Positions 35,345 to 47,585 of a stretch of DNA of 64,000 nucleotides are shown piece after piece (position 1 is the first letter of the stretch; each line of letters starts with the position of its first letter). Location of the stretch: positions 35,834,216 through 35,898,215 of the forward strand of contig OY740768.1 in NCBI GenBank assembly GCA_963513935.1. Reading direction: 5' to 3'. The notes below the pieces were generated by a model, which was not told the DNA's origin, did not search any database, and saw only the letters and a program-made list of their open reading frames with translations. This stretch comes from Aphrophora alni. Its lineage: Eukaryota; Arthropoda; Insecta; Hemiptera; Aphrophoridae. A program made the translations under genes and the position numbers.

Positions 35345-35683
35345 GTATTTCATTGGTAAATTCCCTACCCAAACACTGTATAAAAGGAATCAATTATTAA
35401 TTTCCATTTTTTTCTGCGGGGAACTGGGACGGGCGTTTGACAGCAAACCCCTCCCCTCGTCAATATAGGCTTGAGATCACGTGACATACAATATACAATC
35501 AATGGCTGTGTCACCAATGAGCCCTATTTAACCCCCCACCCCACCCCTCCCACCGGAACAACAAATATACAAATTGTAGTCTATTCCATGTTACACTTTC
35601 CACATAGAGGCCCAATCCCGCTCGAACCACATCACATATGTTACTAGTGTTGCGGAGTGTCGTGTTTGTGTATAACTGTGATA
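35345..35683 (+). promoter_or_regulatory. Candidate promoter and 5' untranslated region
   Basis: This is the most promoter-like segment of the window. It has a TATA box TATAAAAGG (35,379-35,387), an inverted CCAAT (CATTGG, 35,351-35,356), CACCAATGAG (35,511-35,520), a CACGTG E-box within TCACGTGAC (35,477-35,485), C-rich boxes (CCCCTCCCCTCG; CCCCCCACCCCACCCC near 35,530-35,545) and locally high CpG. It leads into an ATG with good context and a splice donor. Transcription start is unknown; about 25-30 bp after the TATA box would be near 35,410. Confidence 0.45.
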
Positions 35684-35701
35684 ATGGAATCTGTGATTGA
35701 G
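35684..35701 (+). CDS. Candidate first coding exon (MESVIE) ending at a splice donor
   Basis: ATG at 35,684 has A at -3 and G at +4, a good start context. Six codons (Met-Glu-Ser-Val-Ile-Glu) lead to GAG followed by GTAAGT (35,702-35,707), a perfect 5' splice site, in phase 0. It lies about 300 bp downstream of a consensus TATA box in GC-rich DNA. No second exon is recognised in the remaining 28 kb, so the intron would be long, or the prediction is wrong. The product cannot be named. A 67-codon minus-strand frame over the same DNA is regarded as spurious. Confidence 0.35.
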
Positions 35702-35707
35702 GTAAGT

Positions 35708-38098
35708 ATTCCATAGAATGGCCTAGTTTTTAACCAGTCAACTTCCTTGAGGGTTTAGGCCTAATAGTTGACCTACATTCCATATATTGGCAAGTATTTA
35801 TAATAAGCAATAAATTCACTTTGTGAGATTAGAATGGCCTATATCGTAAAACTATAATCTAAGAGGTACACAAATTCACAAAACCACTATTTTAAGATAA
35901 TATTAATAGTTTGAATTTCGAATTCGTTGGTTTCTAGATAGACTCATATACTATTTTCGTTATAAAATTAATTAAAGGTTCTCATTTTTTCTAACTCCTA
36001 CTACAGCTTTAAACAAGTTAATCTCTATTAATATTAGTTTGCAATAAAAAAGTAGCTATCAAACGTCACTGAAAACATTTATCCTAATTCAAATTGCCTA
36101 AAAAACAGGCTAATTAAATGTATAATCCAACCCTTAGGAATACATCTTGTGATTGTAAAAAGAATCTGGTGGGGGTAGGACAATGGAGGGGAGGTTTTGT
36201 TTTAGGTTTCTTCAATAAGGGTGAGAAAGAGGGGTTGCAACATAAATCTAAACGGCTAAACAATTTAAAATAAAATAGGATTGTTTCTATAGAGGGAACG
36301 ATAATTAAGGAAAAGTCCTTGAAAATTTTCTTTTTATTATCGAATATATTGTGTTCATATGTTATTGAGTTTAATATTCATTTATATAGTTAAATAACAT
36401 AACAATAAACATGGTTTTATGTGTAACTTAATTAAGTAACGTTAAATATTAAAATTTTAATTTTAAAGCAAAATAAATTCAGAAGAATCTTAAGTTAATT
36501 AAATTTAATACAATACTCCTTACATATAAGAATGATTGTAGTCATAAATCGTTTGTACATAATATAATTTTTTTAAGACATGTAAATGTAAGCTTATGTT
36601 TTAGGCCTATACGAATTGAAGAGAACCCAAAGTTGTACTCCTAAAAATTATAATTAATCAAGTAAAATGAATATTTTACAATAAATAAATGGCAATAATT
36701 TAGTTCTTAACGTTTATAATGAAGACTATGAAATCTACATTTGGATTCAGATTTCACGTCTGTATATTCAATTGTGGTTTATTTTCGCTATAGTATATAT
36801 TTAGCTCCACTTATATTAGTACAGGAAAACTAAATTTAATGAATTTTTGAAAATTTCCCAGATGTTCAGTATATTGGTCTTTGTGTATATAAAACTTATT
36901 TTAAAATAAACAAAATATTTATATGATTTAAATCTTATTATAATTTCAAAATAATTCTAATCTAAGCATTTAAAGTAGCTAAAATTTCAATTTTATTCCC
37001 AACTTTAATGTCTCTTATCCAATACTTCGTTCTATTATAGTGATTTATGAAGCCTGTGTTTTCAAACATAAGAGTTTTGATTTGAAACGTTTTTTAAAAT
37101 TGTACCATTTTGAGTAGACGTTTATTAAACATTACATGGCATTTTCCTTAACGATATTGTGCTCACGTTACTTCCAATAAATAAACAAGATTTTATTTCT
37201 TCAGCTCACACAAAAAAATGTTTAATGAATATTTGTTTAAATACGTACCCAAACTAGGAACACTGTTTTCTTTTGTCATTTAGAAGTTAATATATCTATA
37301 TAAATACTCTTAGTCTCTCTTTTTAAAACTATTCACCCGTTACTTCAAACCAGTTTTATAATAATATAATATCGTCCTCTCCAATGAGTAGTTTCTAAAA
37401 AAGCAAAGAACTACACACTACAGAAGTGAAACTTGTTTTCTAAAACTGTACATAGGCTACACACCTGGTTGGAAATAGGTTAGATTTGTGAAGTATTTCT
37501 CAATGATTATATACAATTTATTAAATATTTGATTTATTATTACCACATTTCCTCAGATTCATATTCCAGAAAAGAGATAATTGGTTTATAATAACTAAAG
37601 TTTAAATAGAATATTTTTGTTTGTAATTGTTTGTAATCCTCAAATACAGCGTCTGTTCCCAATTTAGTGCTGGATACATTATTAATTTTAAATTAAATTT
37701 ACGATCTAAATAATTGCTGCTATGGAGCAAAATTTACATTAAAATCGCAAAATGTAGAGTAATTGAGAAAACTCAATTTCAATAAATTGTTTATTAGAGA
37801 CGTCATTATTTAGGATTAAAGTTTGTCTACAAATATAATGTGAACAAAGTAAATATTGAAATACAATTAATTGCTAATACGTTATTACGTTTTAACAAAT
37901 AATATTGTCGTTGTATTCACCACTTCAATGTAGTTTTGAGTACGATTAATATGAGACATTACAAACACAATACATACGTATGATATGCACAAAATAATAT
38001 TTTAATATAAATAGAAGTGTATTATAATGTGTATACGGTACTCAGATTAACGTGGCGATTTTTCTTGACTAAGGGACGCAAATTGATTTTACCCTTTC
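35708..38098. other. AT-rich DNA, putative intron
   Basis: No exon or recognised repeat. TAGGCCTA occurs at 35,756-35,763 and 36,602-36,609. If the exon before it is real this is intronic. Confidence 0.45.
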
Positions 38099-38330
38099 GG
38101 GGCTCAGTCATAGTGAATACAGGTTTAGCCTCCCCGAGGGACCCAAGTAGAATCTATACATTAGTCTTGGGTTAGATCACTCTCTATCAGATTTCTCTTG
38201 ACCAAAGCTTGTTCTTTTCCGATTCTGACACTATTGTATTATTCAAGGGTTAAGGAACTTTATTTCTTTATCTTTTCTTATTTTTAAAGCTATGATGACC
38301 GATAGGTTTTTCCCCTTCAAAAAGTAAGGA
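38099..38330 (+). mobile_element. SINE-like element, copy 4
   Basis: Promoter end GGGGCTCAGTCATAGTGAAT (38,099-38,118), then CCCCGAGGGACCCAAGTAGA, GTCTTGGGTTAGATCACTC, GATTCTGACACTATTGTATT, and the tail TATGATGACCGATAGGTTTT with TCCCCTTCAAAAAGTAAGG. The order is the exact mirror of copies 1-3, confirming opposite orientation. Confidence 0.75.
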
Positions 38331-38373
38331 AAAATATGGTTTTCGGAACTATAGAGGTGGGGGTCGAGTCGCA

Positions 38374-38400
38374 TTGACTCCCAGAAGAGTGGGAGTACAA
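38374..38400. other. GC-rich hairpin
   Basis: ACTCCCA (38,377-38,383) and TGGGAGT (38,390-38,396) form a perfect 7-bp stem around GAAGAG. The stem is extended by TTG/CAA with one bulged A. It lies just past the SINE-like copy in a short GC-rich patch (38,355-38,450) that matches nothing else here. Confidence 0.55.
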
Positions 38401-38621
38401 CGTTTAATTACATGCTCACCCGCGTCAACCCTCTACAGTGCACAAGGAATTTTTTCCCAAAACATAAATTAATTATAGTATATAATTTTCTGCATCTCTT
38501 TTACTTCCATGCCTTAATATAAAACCAGTAATTAGGCTATATTTTAAATATGGTCATTATTATTAAGCATATTGTTACAGCAAAGGCAAAATAAGATTAA
38601 AACAGGCAAAGTGTTATAAGA

Positions 38622-38624
<3 letters not shown>

Positions 38625-38681
<57 letters not shown>
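38625..38681. repeat. (TA)n microsatellite
   Basis: About 28 perfect TA units. Confidence 0.97.
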
Positions 38682-38683
<2 letters not shown>

Positions 38684-39526
38684 CTAGGTGTCGTATGTGA
38701 AAAATTATTGAACTTTTTGCCGTTTTAGAAACAATTTAGTTTGAATTTGATATTTAATAAATGAATAGAATAAACAAAGTAAATTTACATTTCAATAATA
38801 TGTGCTTGCCATTTACCTATTAAAGGAGGATTATAGTTGCAATCAGGTTACATATTTTCCATTTTACAAGCAACCTCAAATATACGAAAAACCTACAAAC
38901 AATTTCACTGACCAGAGATAACAACGATAAACAATCACTTTCACTAATATTCTCTCCTAATGTTTAAAGTCCTTATGTTTTCATTTGTGTTTATTGGTCT
39001 CAGTGTTTACTCATTATTAACCCATATTTGAAATTTTGATCCACAGGTTCAACGTTTACACATTAAAAAAACTACTAAGTTTTTGAAAATATGTTGACAA
39101 ATACTGATTAACATTTAAAATGTATTATTAAAGTTCTTTACTATTACTAAGAACATTTTAAATTTTCGGCGATGTTTATATTTTTTGAGATTTTCAGGAA
39201 TATGCATCAAAATAAATCTTAATCAATGTGAACAAAATATGCGTCAATAGAGGTTTCTAAGAACCTCCTTCGTCTAAACAATATAAATGTACGATTAACA
39301 CTAGGACTTCTTCTCATCCCCCCAAGTTTAAACCAATTATCTACGCATCTGAAAAATATAGACGAGGTCCCCTCTTACGAAACCGTACAATGTTTGGTCT
39401 TAAACTTTCCACTATCATTTAAGGGTTTGACGATAATGAACTTCATCGTTAGGTTACGATGATCCAGTTTTTTATTCCACGAGTCACCCGTACTCTTGTC
39501 TCATATCTTAATCATAAAAGAGATCC

Positions 39527-39528
<2 letters not shown>
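38682..39528. other. AT-rich non-coding DNA
   Basis: Nothing recognised. Confidence 0.5.

Positions 39529-39561
<33 letters not shown>
39529..39561. repeat. (TA)n microsatellite
   Basis: About 16 TA units, 850 bp from the preceding array. Confidence 0.95.
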
Positions 39562-39563
<2 letters not shown>

Positions 39564-40194
39564 AAAAAATCAGAAGTTGTACAAAAATAAAACTTATTAT
39601 ATTCGTTGTAAATACTGAGTGAACTAAATTTTCATTTTATGTTTATACACTATTGGTCAGCCCAGCAAGCATTGTTTAGAATTCAAATTCATATAGTACG
39701 CAATAAAATTATATATATTGAAATTAATATCAAAATTCTAACATATTGTTCAATATCTGCCCCTCCTTCAGAGCCATATATAAAACTCGTATGAGTTTTA
39801 AACGTGCAATAAGTTTTATCTATCATAACATACATTTTAAACATAGCCTACATAACGTCAAATTTAAAAAAAATTAATCATTTAATTAAATTTAAATTTA
39901 GTTTAATTCGTTACATAGACTTTCTGACTTTTTATTACAAATTTCGGTAAATGATTACAATAAAATCTGAACTCCTAGTTCAAAAAGTGTGAATTGAATG
40001 AAACTGTAAAAATTGAATACGCCCTACCTTAACTATGAGTAAAGATTATAGATTGTGAAATTAGACTCAAAGTGGTTGAAAACTCTAGGTTCAGCTATGG
40101 TAACCACACGACACAATGTCGGTCCTAACTAAAGAAGTATTATTGTTATGAGGTATACTTACTGTTCTTGTGTGTCTGTGTTCTCTTGCAGTAC
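39562..40194. other. AT-rich non-coding DNA
   Basis: Nothing recognised before the palindrome-rich repeat. Confidence 0.5.
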
Positions 40195-40598
40195 ATTTTT
40201 TTCGTCATACTGCTTCAAAAACAGCTGTTTTCAATACATGCATTGAGATGCTAAAGTTGTTCTTTATAGTCCTAGGACGTAAAAACATCAGCTGATGTTG
40301 AGGTCATCAGCTGTTACTTCGTTTATACGAATTAACTAACGATTATAAAACATCTAAAAAAACAACCGATACTCTCGATAATAACCGTTAAAACAGCTGT
40401 TACCATCGATTTGAAGGCAAATAGGTTATAAGATTTTAGTTTTTGAGAGATTATCTTATATTATTTGCAGTATAACGAAAAATATATTTCATCACTTGGA
40501 CCAAAAGAAGCTTTTCCATCCTCGCTTATTTACCGAGTTAAACTTGAGCTTGTATTGAAAAGCTTCACTTTCGGTCCTAGTGATGAAATATACTATTA
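40195..40598 (-). mobile_element. Palindrome-rich repeat, copy 2 of an inverted pair
   Basis: The reverse complement matches 17,052-17,465 along its length; shared blocks include CTGCTTCAAAA, GAGATGCTAAAGTTGTTCTT, TCCTAGGAC, CCGATACTCTCGA and TATTTGCAGTATAACGAAAA. Perfect palindromes within it include AAAACAGCTGTTTT (40,215-40,228), TCCTAGGA and CATCAGCTGATG. Arms ATATTTCATCACTTGGACC (from 40,483) and GGTCCTAGTGATGAAATAT (40,574-40,592) form a hairpin. Four CAGCTG sites occur in 200 bp. No coding capacity is seen. Confidence 0.75.
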
Positions 40599-40654
40599 AT
40601 CTCATTGATGCGTAGTATAGAAAAATTTGAAGAAAATTAACGTCTAGTATTTTA

Positions 40655-41390
40655 GAAATATATTTGTTTCGAGGTCACCTGAGTCACAACAAAGTGGTTT
40701 TTGGAATGGTGTCGCTCTGGTAACGACAGCCTGTACATTGCTCTACAGCTAAACGTATGCGACGATTTTAATAAAATTTTGTATGATATTTTTTCCCTAT
40801 CTCGGGACTTTGTTCATTCTTTCGGTAACCGAAAATTTGGGGGTAGTTGCATTAAGAAAAACAAAAAATTATGATGTTTATCAAATTTTGCACAAGTGTG
40901 TTTCTAAGGACACGAATAATATATATGGGCCCCCATCTATTTACAAATTTCAGTTCTTGAGTTATCGGTAAGCAACCTAAAAATCGTTTATGAGGCTGTT
41001 ATTGAAGGTATCATCGGCTCCAATGATTCTGTTCAAATTAGAATGAAGTGTAAAGGTTAATGACCTAATCCCAAAGTATTAGACTTCAGGAATGATTGGC
41101 AAAAAAAATAATCTTATTAACGAGCCCCCTTTTTTAAAGCTCGATTATAAAACGATTAACGCTGATGATGCGTGTATGGCTCAAGTGAAGCAAGTTTAGG
41201 CTATATTTAATATTATAAGGCCTAATATATAAATATGTTTTTCAGAAAGCGACAATGATATATTTTCACTTTTGATCTTAGTTGAAATTTTTTTTTACGA
41301 ATAGTTTTATTGATTTTTAATTGATTTTTAGAATGAACGAGTGAGAAAATTAGTGCAATATTTTTCATAGTTTATTTAGCATGTTTTCTT
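40655..41390 (+). repeat. RPT-1 interspersed repeat, uninterrupted copy
   Basis: GAGGTCACCTGAGTCACAAC, GGTTTTTGGAATGGTGTCGC, CTGTACATTGCTCTACAGCT, CGATTTTAATAAAATTTTGT, CTTGAGTTATCGGTAAGCAA, GAATGAAGTGTAAAGGTTAA and the 3' signature GAGTGAGAAAATTAGTGCAA (41,340) occur in family order over about 740 bp. The 62-codon frame at 40,783-40,971 is inside the repeat and shows no known motif. Confidence 0.6.
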
Positions 41391-41398
41391 GAACAACG

Positions 41399-41445
41399 CC
41401 TGATGATGAATGCTACGTATTTAAACAGCAATAGTGTGTATCGCA
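41399..41445 (+). other. Weak CTGATGA motif after RPT-1
   Basis: CCTGATGATGAATGC lies just beyond the RPT-1 signature. No stem II and no GAAA follow, so a hammerhead cannot be drawn. It is kept because the same CTGATGATG string recurs at 53,244, 56,879 and 61,931 (-). Confidence 0.25.
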
Positions 41446-41689
41446 TGATGACAAATAATTAATGAATTTATTTTTGAAAACTAGACATCTTAATGACTTG
41501 GAAGAATAATTATCTTTTTAATCCCAAAACCACAAACCTGTAACTTATTTCATGTACTGTGTTTTTTTTAATGTTTAGTTTTTATTCGAGATGCTTTATT
41601 TCAGTCGACAATTCAACAAGTAACTCGGCAGCCTTCGTGTGTAATCCATATTCTATATAACACAATTACCAACAATGACGGTCATTTGA

Positions 41690-41990
41690 AAAATACAGAG
41701 TGAATTAAGGAAAGAAGGGAGAATTTTGTTTAATGGGGAGGAGAAAAATATGTGTGAGCAATAAACGCGTGGGGATGGAAAGTGGGTGAAAAACTGCAAT
41801 CATGAATTTGTTCGCAGCTTTTATAATATCTCCCCTCGTAAATAATAACACTTTTTGAGATCAAGTATTCATGTTGATATTCCCTGCACCTTGCAGTCTT
41901 CTTGTGTAAATGTATCGAGCATGACTTTGACGTAATATTCATTTACATACGTCAAAAAGAGGGTGGGAGGGTGACCCAGCATGAAGCAAA
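41690..41990. other. Purine-rich higher-complexity island
   Basis: GGGGAGGAGAAAAATATGTG, AAACGCGTGGGGATGG and GAGGGTGGGAGGGTGACCC stand out from AT-rich flanks. A 70-codon minus-strand frame runs through it without recognisable motifs. A regulatory or exonic role is possible but unsupported. Confidence 0.2.
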
Positions 41991-42271
41991 AATCCAATTA
42001 CAGAATAACGGTGAAGATGTGTCTAAACTGTGCTTACTGAAAGATGCTTCAGATTAGAAATTTTTGTTAATTACAGAATAATGGCTTAATTAATGAACTT
42101 AATTTTATTAAAATTCTCAACTAAGACACGAACAGTAGAATACAAATATTCTAATAGTGGCTTCTATTACTAAGTCATCAACAAATAACATAGGTTATAT
42201 TTCGTCATTAAGGACTTGATACAAAACCTCTCACGTCTTCTTTTATTGTAATGAATATTTTTCCTTATGTG

Positions 42272-42470
42272 AGTTTGTGTGAGAAGGACTAAATAAAAAT
42301 CCAATAGGCTTTCCCAAGTACTAGCTGCATACACACTTTTTTCGTATAGTTTTGGGTTAGACTCCTCTCTTTCCTATCATGTCTCTATTAACCAACTATT
42401 GCTCATTTCCAACCCTGACGATATTATAGTTTTTAAAACTAACGACGGCTGGAAACTTAGCAAAACTTTT
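42272..42470 (+). mobile_element. SINE-like element, copy 5 (eroded)
   Basis: CCCAAGTACTAGCTGCATAC, GTTTTGGGTTAGACTCCTCT, CCTATCATGTCTCTATTAAC, CCAACCCTGACGATATTATA and the tail CGACGGCTGGAAACTTAGC follow the family order. The promoter end is strongly altered, making this one of the oldest copies. Confidence 0.6.
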
Positions 42471-42800
42471 TCTCACGCACGCACACTTACAGACATCCTG
42501 CCTAATGAGTGATTCACCAACTGCAACCTCTTTTGATACAAAGACAATTTACTTAGTGTTTCTAAATTGTTAAGTAATGCTTATTGAATCTTAATTTTCA
42601 TAAACTTTTGATTGAAAACTTTTCAAAATAAGCCATTATTAAAACAAAAGGGAGAAATAATGTGATTAAAAGAAAAGTACAATAATAAAGAAAGAATGTA
42701 GAATAATATTTATCATGATTGATAAAACCGTACCGAATAATTACATAAACTACAAAAATGTTATATAACATATCATAACTGTAATCTAGAGAGAGATAAA

Positions 42801-43100
42801 GTGATAAACTCAAGTTTTATTCCGATAATAATGGATGCAATCTACGAATCGGAAACTATAGAAATGACGAAAAAATCATTGATTCTGGAATTAAATTGCG
42901 CAGTAGTGAGACCACCAAAATATGCGTTGTATGGAATGGACTTGGAGATAGTGTGTACTATCAATATCATCTCAAAGTCAAATAAACCATTACTCCGAAA
43001 TTGAATATCGAAGAAGAGTTCCACCAAAATGTTCATTTCTTTAAAATGAAGCCCAAGAAGGAGTGTGACTTACATTTGCTATTTCCTGAGATTATACAAT
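42801..43100. other. Balanced-composition segment beside the LINE fragment
   Basis: Both strands are open for 64-67 codons (plus 42,801-43,004; minus 42,842-43,036), with no recognisable motif in either. It lies just beyond the stop of the reverse-transcriptase relic, so the simplest reading is the LINE 3' untranslated region or an adjoining unknown element. Confidence 0.25.
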
Positions 43101-43104
43101 TGGA

Positions 43105-43640
43105 CTATATGACCGTACATAAAATATGACGCCTCTTTATCCTACGCCAATACTTTTATCTCAGTCTATGTCTACCACCCACTTTCGGTTCTACCTCCAC
43201 TATTCGTCTACAATTCCGTCTTTGACATCTTGACATTCTCTGACGCCGAAAGTTTCACTTAAGGCTCTCTGTAATAATGTGTACTTTCTGAATATATTTC
43301 CCAACCATCTATACTTTCGTTTCTTCAGAGTAGTTGGAATTGGTTCCTGATCGGTTCCACGCCGTTATTATTCATTTCTGATGTTCAATGTTTTATTTAT
43401 AAACGCCCCGCGTTTACTTAGAACTCTGTTTAGTTGTATTCCAGATTTCACAGCCGTATAAAAATACATATCTTAATTTCCAATCGAAGATTTTCTGTAA
43501 AATTCCAAATTGACCATATCTGAGATAATGCTTGTTGGGTTTTCCTGATTCTGCCGGCTATGTCTTCGTGGCTCCTTCATTCGCTATCATCATACTCCTT
43601 TCGGCGTATCAGAACTTGTGAACTTGTTAATACGATATTA
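43105..43640 (-). pseudogene. LINE (non-LTR retrotransposon) reverse-transcriptase C-terminus, broken
   Basis: Three frames read on the minus strand give, in order, DIAGRIRKTQQALSQIW (about 43,566-43,520), YVFLYGCEIWNTTKQ (about 43,471-43,425), LKKRKYRWLGNIFRK (about 43,330-43,286) and RRIVEVEPKVGGRH (about 43,208-43,160), with the last stop at 43,105-43,107. This is the usual order of the thumb and C-terminal region of endonuclease-reverse-transcriptase LINEs, where xLLYGxExW and KKRKWRWLGHxLRK are characteristic. At least two frameshifts and several stops separate the blocks. The catalytic palm motif and endonuclease are missing, so the relic is 5'-truncated and inactive. The clade (RTE-like or similar) cannot be fixed from this piece. 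Confidence 0.75.
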
Positions 43641-45941
43641 AGCAATATATTTTCCCGACAACTGCTTTTAACACACCTCTTTAATTTTTGGCATTCATTC
43701 CTAATCGATCCTTAACAGTTTTAACTTGGAAATTGTTCTTTACTCAAGCCTCTAAATGAGAAAAAATGGTCAAATATATTCTACCTGAGAAAGGTACAAA
43801 CGCACGATAGAATTGACGATGAAATCAATTGATCCAAAGTGGATTAAATGATTGTCAAGATGATCGATGTCAATAGTGGTAATGCAAATTTATCTATGTT
43901 AAGTACACATAAAATATAACGAGGATTAGCTATAGGATCGTCAATGAAATCCATGATTTCCCGGCCTAGAGGATCAATGCTTCTTGTTCTGTTTAAAGGA
44001 GTCTAACACCAAGTCTGAGTACTCTAGATAGTCTATTTTTCAGGAAGAAGTGAAATTTTTTAAAATTTTCCATTAGAAAATTGCAACCAAATTCCTTATT
44101 AAATTGCACTTGTTCAATTTGGTTTGGAACTTGCCAAACTTGCCAAACAACTTGCACTTGTTCAAACTCTTTTATTTGGTTTTATCTTATAAAACAATTT
44201 TCCTTAATTTAATCTTATTCATGGCTTGCATAATATTGATACGTAATACCATTATTAAGTCGGACGTTTCTAACTATCAAACGTTTGTTAACCAAATGTT
44301 ATTCGGTTGAATAAAGACATATAAAATCCACACTCAAAAGATGACGCAAATTTAGTATAATTTCAGCATATTAAGTTTAATTTTTTTTTGTATCAATTTG
44401 TTATTGCTTTTTGGAAATAATGTAACTATTATTTGCTGTATTTGGAGCCACAAGACATGAAATAAATTGTTGCTTAAGATTACTCTGGTGCTGAAATCTA
44501 TTCGAATCATTCGTTTACAGAAATCCAATTTGCCATCAGTTTGGAAACAATGAAATAATCAGTGAGACATGATTAAATGACCAATTCCTCGTTGCATTTC
44601 AATCCGGTAAATTACCAGACAACAATCTGGTATCAGCCTAACAACTGACTTATTGCCTTATTCTCAAGAGAGAGTGCTAACAGATTTAGTGGGAGTTGTA
44701 TTGGCTCCCACTTTGGAATCAACTACAGCCTTAATTTATGAATAAATAACTGTATTAAAGTATTTTAACCTCAACTAAGATCAAAACTAAGGTGCCATAC
44801 ATTCTTTACGTTAAACATTACAGGATTCCAGAATAACTGGTTTGGTTAAATTTAAATTAGATTATTCCAAATATTTGTTAAGGGTCTTCAAAATTATGTA
44901 AATTTTAAGTTTCGTAGAAAAAAAGTACAAAAAAATCGTGCCCTCCTCTCCTCCTTATACTACATGTCCTCAGTACACTTATGAAATGCTTAAAGATATT
45001 TTGATGTTTTATTTTTTAGTTTCAAAATTATAATTTCATCTTAGTCTACACATAGACCACTAATATTTATCATTAGTGAAAAAATCCATGAACATCGATT
45101 CGGTCATTTAGGGTAAAGGAATAATTATTCCAAATGTCCATATATTTTCATTTTCTGTTTATATCGTTTTTGTACAGACTTGGTCGTAAAATAAAAATAA
45201 TGTTTCTTTACTAAATATTAAATGTCGTATCCCAACTTTGGACAATTAAATTTTGATATAAAAATTTTCGATTTCAAAAATTACAACGTAGATTTTACAA
45301 TAAATAACCCATTTTCTTAAATCTAAACTAAAATATTTTTCAGCTTTCTTATAATGAATCTACGACATTTTTTAAGTAAGAATTTTGTACTGAACCGTAA
45401 GACAAAAATATTTCAAAGTCACTGATTATGAAGTAAGATAATACAAGAAATGCATGATAAAATAGGCCTAAATGTGTAAAACTAGAGAAATGCAAATACT
45501 TTTTTTCTATATATGTAATACTTGTGGATAAAATACAAGCTGTTTTTAATTGTCCATGTTAGATTATTTTTTTTAGTACATTATGAAATTTTCAAAATTT
45601 ATTAAAAGAATTGCAGTTATAAACTAGCATTCCTAATAGGGAATTTATAGAAATTATTATTAAAATATCCTTCGATTTTCGGCTGTCTGATACATATTAA
45701 TAAGTCTGACTAATATAAGTTTAACAAACTTTAATCTTGTGTAAACGTTTCAAAGATCGCAATTTCGAGCTGTTTTTTCTCGAAGTTATAAAAGTCTAGT
45801 TATACGAATTGTAGTAAAAAGTCGCAGGTCAGAAAAAGTGATCAGTATATTTTATCATTTCAGCCGATTTTCAGTTTGTATAATGAATGAGTTTCCTTTT
45901 ATAATATTCACCAATATCCTTCAACAATTACTCAATTTCTT

Positions 45942-45944
<3 letters not shown>
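43641..45944. other. AT-rich non-coding DNA
   Basis: No gene is recognised. Near 44,100-44,170 a short local duplication of TTGCACTTGTTCAA (44,104 and 44,151) flanks AACTTGCC repeats. TAGGCCTA lies at 45,463-45,470. Confidence 0.45.

Positions 45945-46009
<65 letters not shown>
45945..46009. repeat. (AT)n microsatellite
   Basis: About 32 perfect units, the longest TA/AT array in the window. Confidence 0.97.
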
Positions 46010-46011
<2 letters not shown>

Positions 46012-47585
46012 CTGTGATAACATATAAGCGATAACATTTAAAAATAAGGGGGGAAATAGCATGAACATAACTTCAAAATCAGCCATAACGACTCTTGTAG
46101 CAGAATTTTAAATAAATTTCACCAAATTTAGTAAGTGAATTAAGTTATACATTTGATTTAATATCATTGTTACTAAAATATAGTCACATACATTTTAAAA
46201 TGGCAACAGTTTGAAACGGTTTGTCAGTTTATATGTTTTATCTCCGAGCTAAAATAAAGTCTATAGTAATATAAGTTGGTTAATGCATATATTTATACAA
46301 ATATTGAGGTTGGCAAATAAGAGAATACAATATAATAGGCCTATTTATATTTGCACCAAACTAATTTCTTGTTAACTAAAAGACTTGTAATCACAGAATC
46401 AATATGATATAATCTAGTACTTGTTGCTTTTGATAATAGCAATAAATTTGTCTTATATTTCAAACAATTTGTACAATAAATTTGTAAACAAATTAAAAAT
46501 AAACTCACAATTGCGATTTTAATCAAATTCAAAAATATTTAAATGGAATATTTTATAATGTATGTGGTACATAATAATAAAATAAAATTACATTTTATGT
46601 GCTAATTATTAATGGAAAGTTAAATAATTAAAATTTGTAAATAAAACTTTGTTGTGTTGAAACTATCAATATTATATTTAACAATATATGGCAAAACCTA
46701 TTAAAAATGATGCGGAATAGTTGTCATTAAATGAATTGTTATCGTATTTATGGAATCAAAATTGCATTCCAACAGATTTAATTAGGTTTTACAGGTGCAA
46801 ACGGAGTAACATTGGATATAAAACTTTTATTGCTTCTCACAGTCCTGCTCCCTATTACAGCTATTAAGTTTTAAGGTCCAATGCAATTTCAAGTAATAAA
46901 ATATTTTATTGTATTTCTGTTTTCAATTGCTTTAATACTTTCTAGAAATATCTCAATTCGATTAAATTGAATATAATATTAGATCCCATTCAACAGGTTG
47001 GCTGATTGCTGAAATTATTAGAATAATATTAAATTAAATTTTTTTTTTGTTTTTAAATAAGAAAATAAATATATAAGTTGAAATATTTATCTACGAATTT
47101 CAACACGTTTATGATATTGTAATTGTATCCATCAATAGTATTCTAAAATACAAAGAGAGAAAGAGATCATGTTATTAAAGTTGTGACAGATTTTTAATTT
47201 CTGAAATATAAAGAAAGTTATGTGAACAGGGAAAAATCGATAAGTTTTTTGATAAAATATAAGGTTTAGATTCTCTGAATCAATAAAAAAATTTTGGAAT
47301 GATGATTGTTGTTTTGTATGTGTGTTTGAGAAAGATAATACTGTGTTTTTTTCTATTTTTCTTTTGAACACATATTATAATTTAAATTAACCCTTTATAA
47401 TTACTACTCATACATTTGTAAGCTTCACTTTTTAACCTGTCGCACTTTAAGGTTGAAGTTTTACTTAAATTAAAGAATAAAACTAAACATAGAAATGTAA
47501 ACAACATTCCGTTGATGAAAATAATTTATCACTACTAGAAAATTTATAACACAAAATATTTACATGATAGATTACCTTTCCCCTC
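46010..47585. other. AT-rich non-coding DNA with traces of repeats
   Basis: TTTTAAAATGGCAACAGTTT near 46,192-46,211 resembles the arm of fold-back FB-2 (CAAAATGGCGGCNGTTT), suggesting a decayed fragment. No gene is recognised. Confidence 0.4.

Noticed and set aside
41399..41445. Hammerhead at the CTGATGATG string
   Set aside because: No stem II and no GAAA box follow; the same holds for 56,879, and 53,244 is too degenerate.
42801..43036. Overlapping 64- and 67-codon frames on both strands
   Set aside because: Frames on both strands without motifs beside a LINE relic are better explained as LINE 3' sequence or another repeat.
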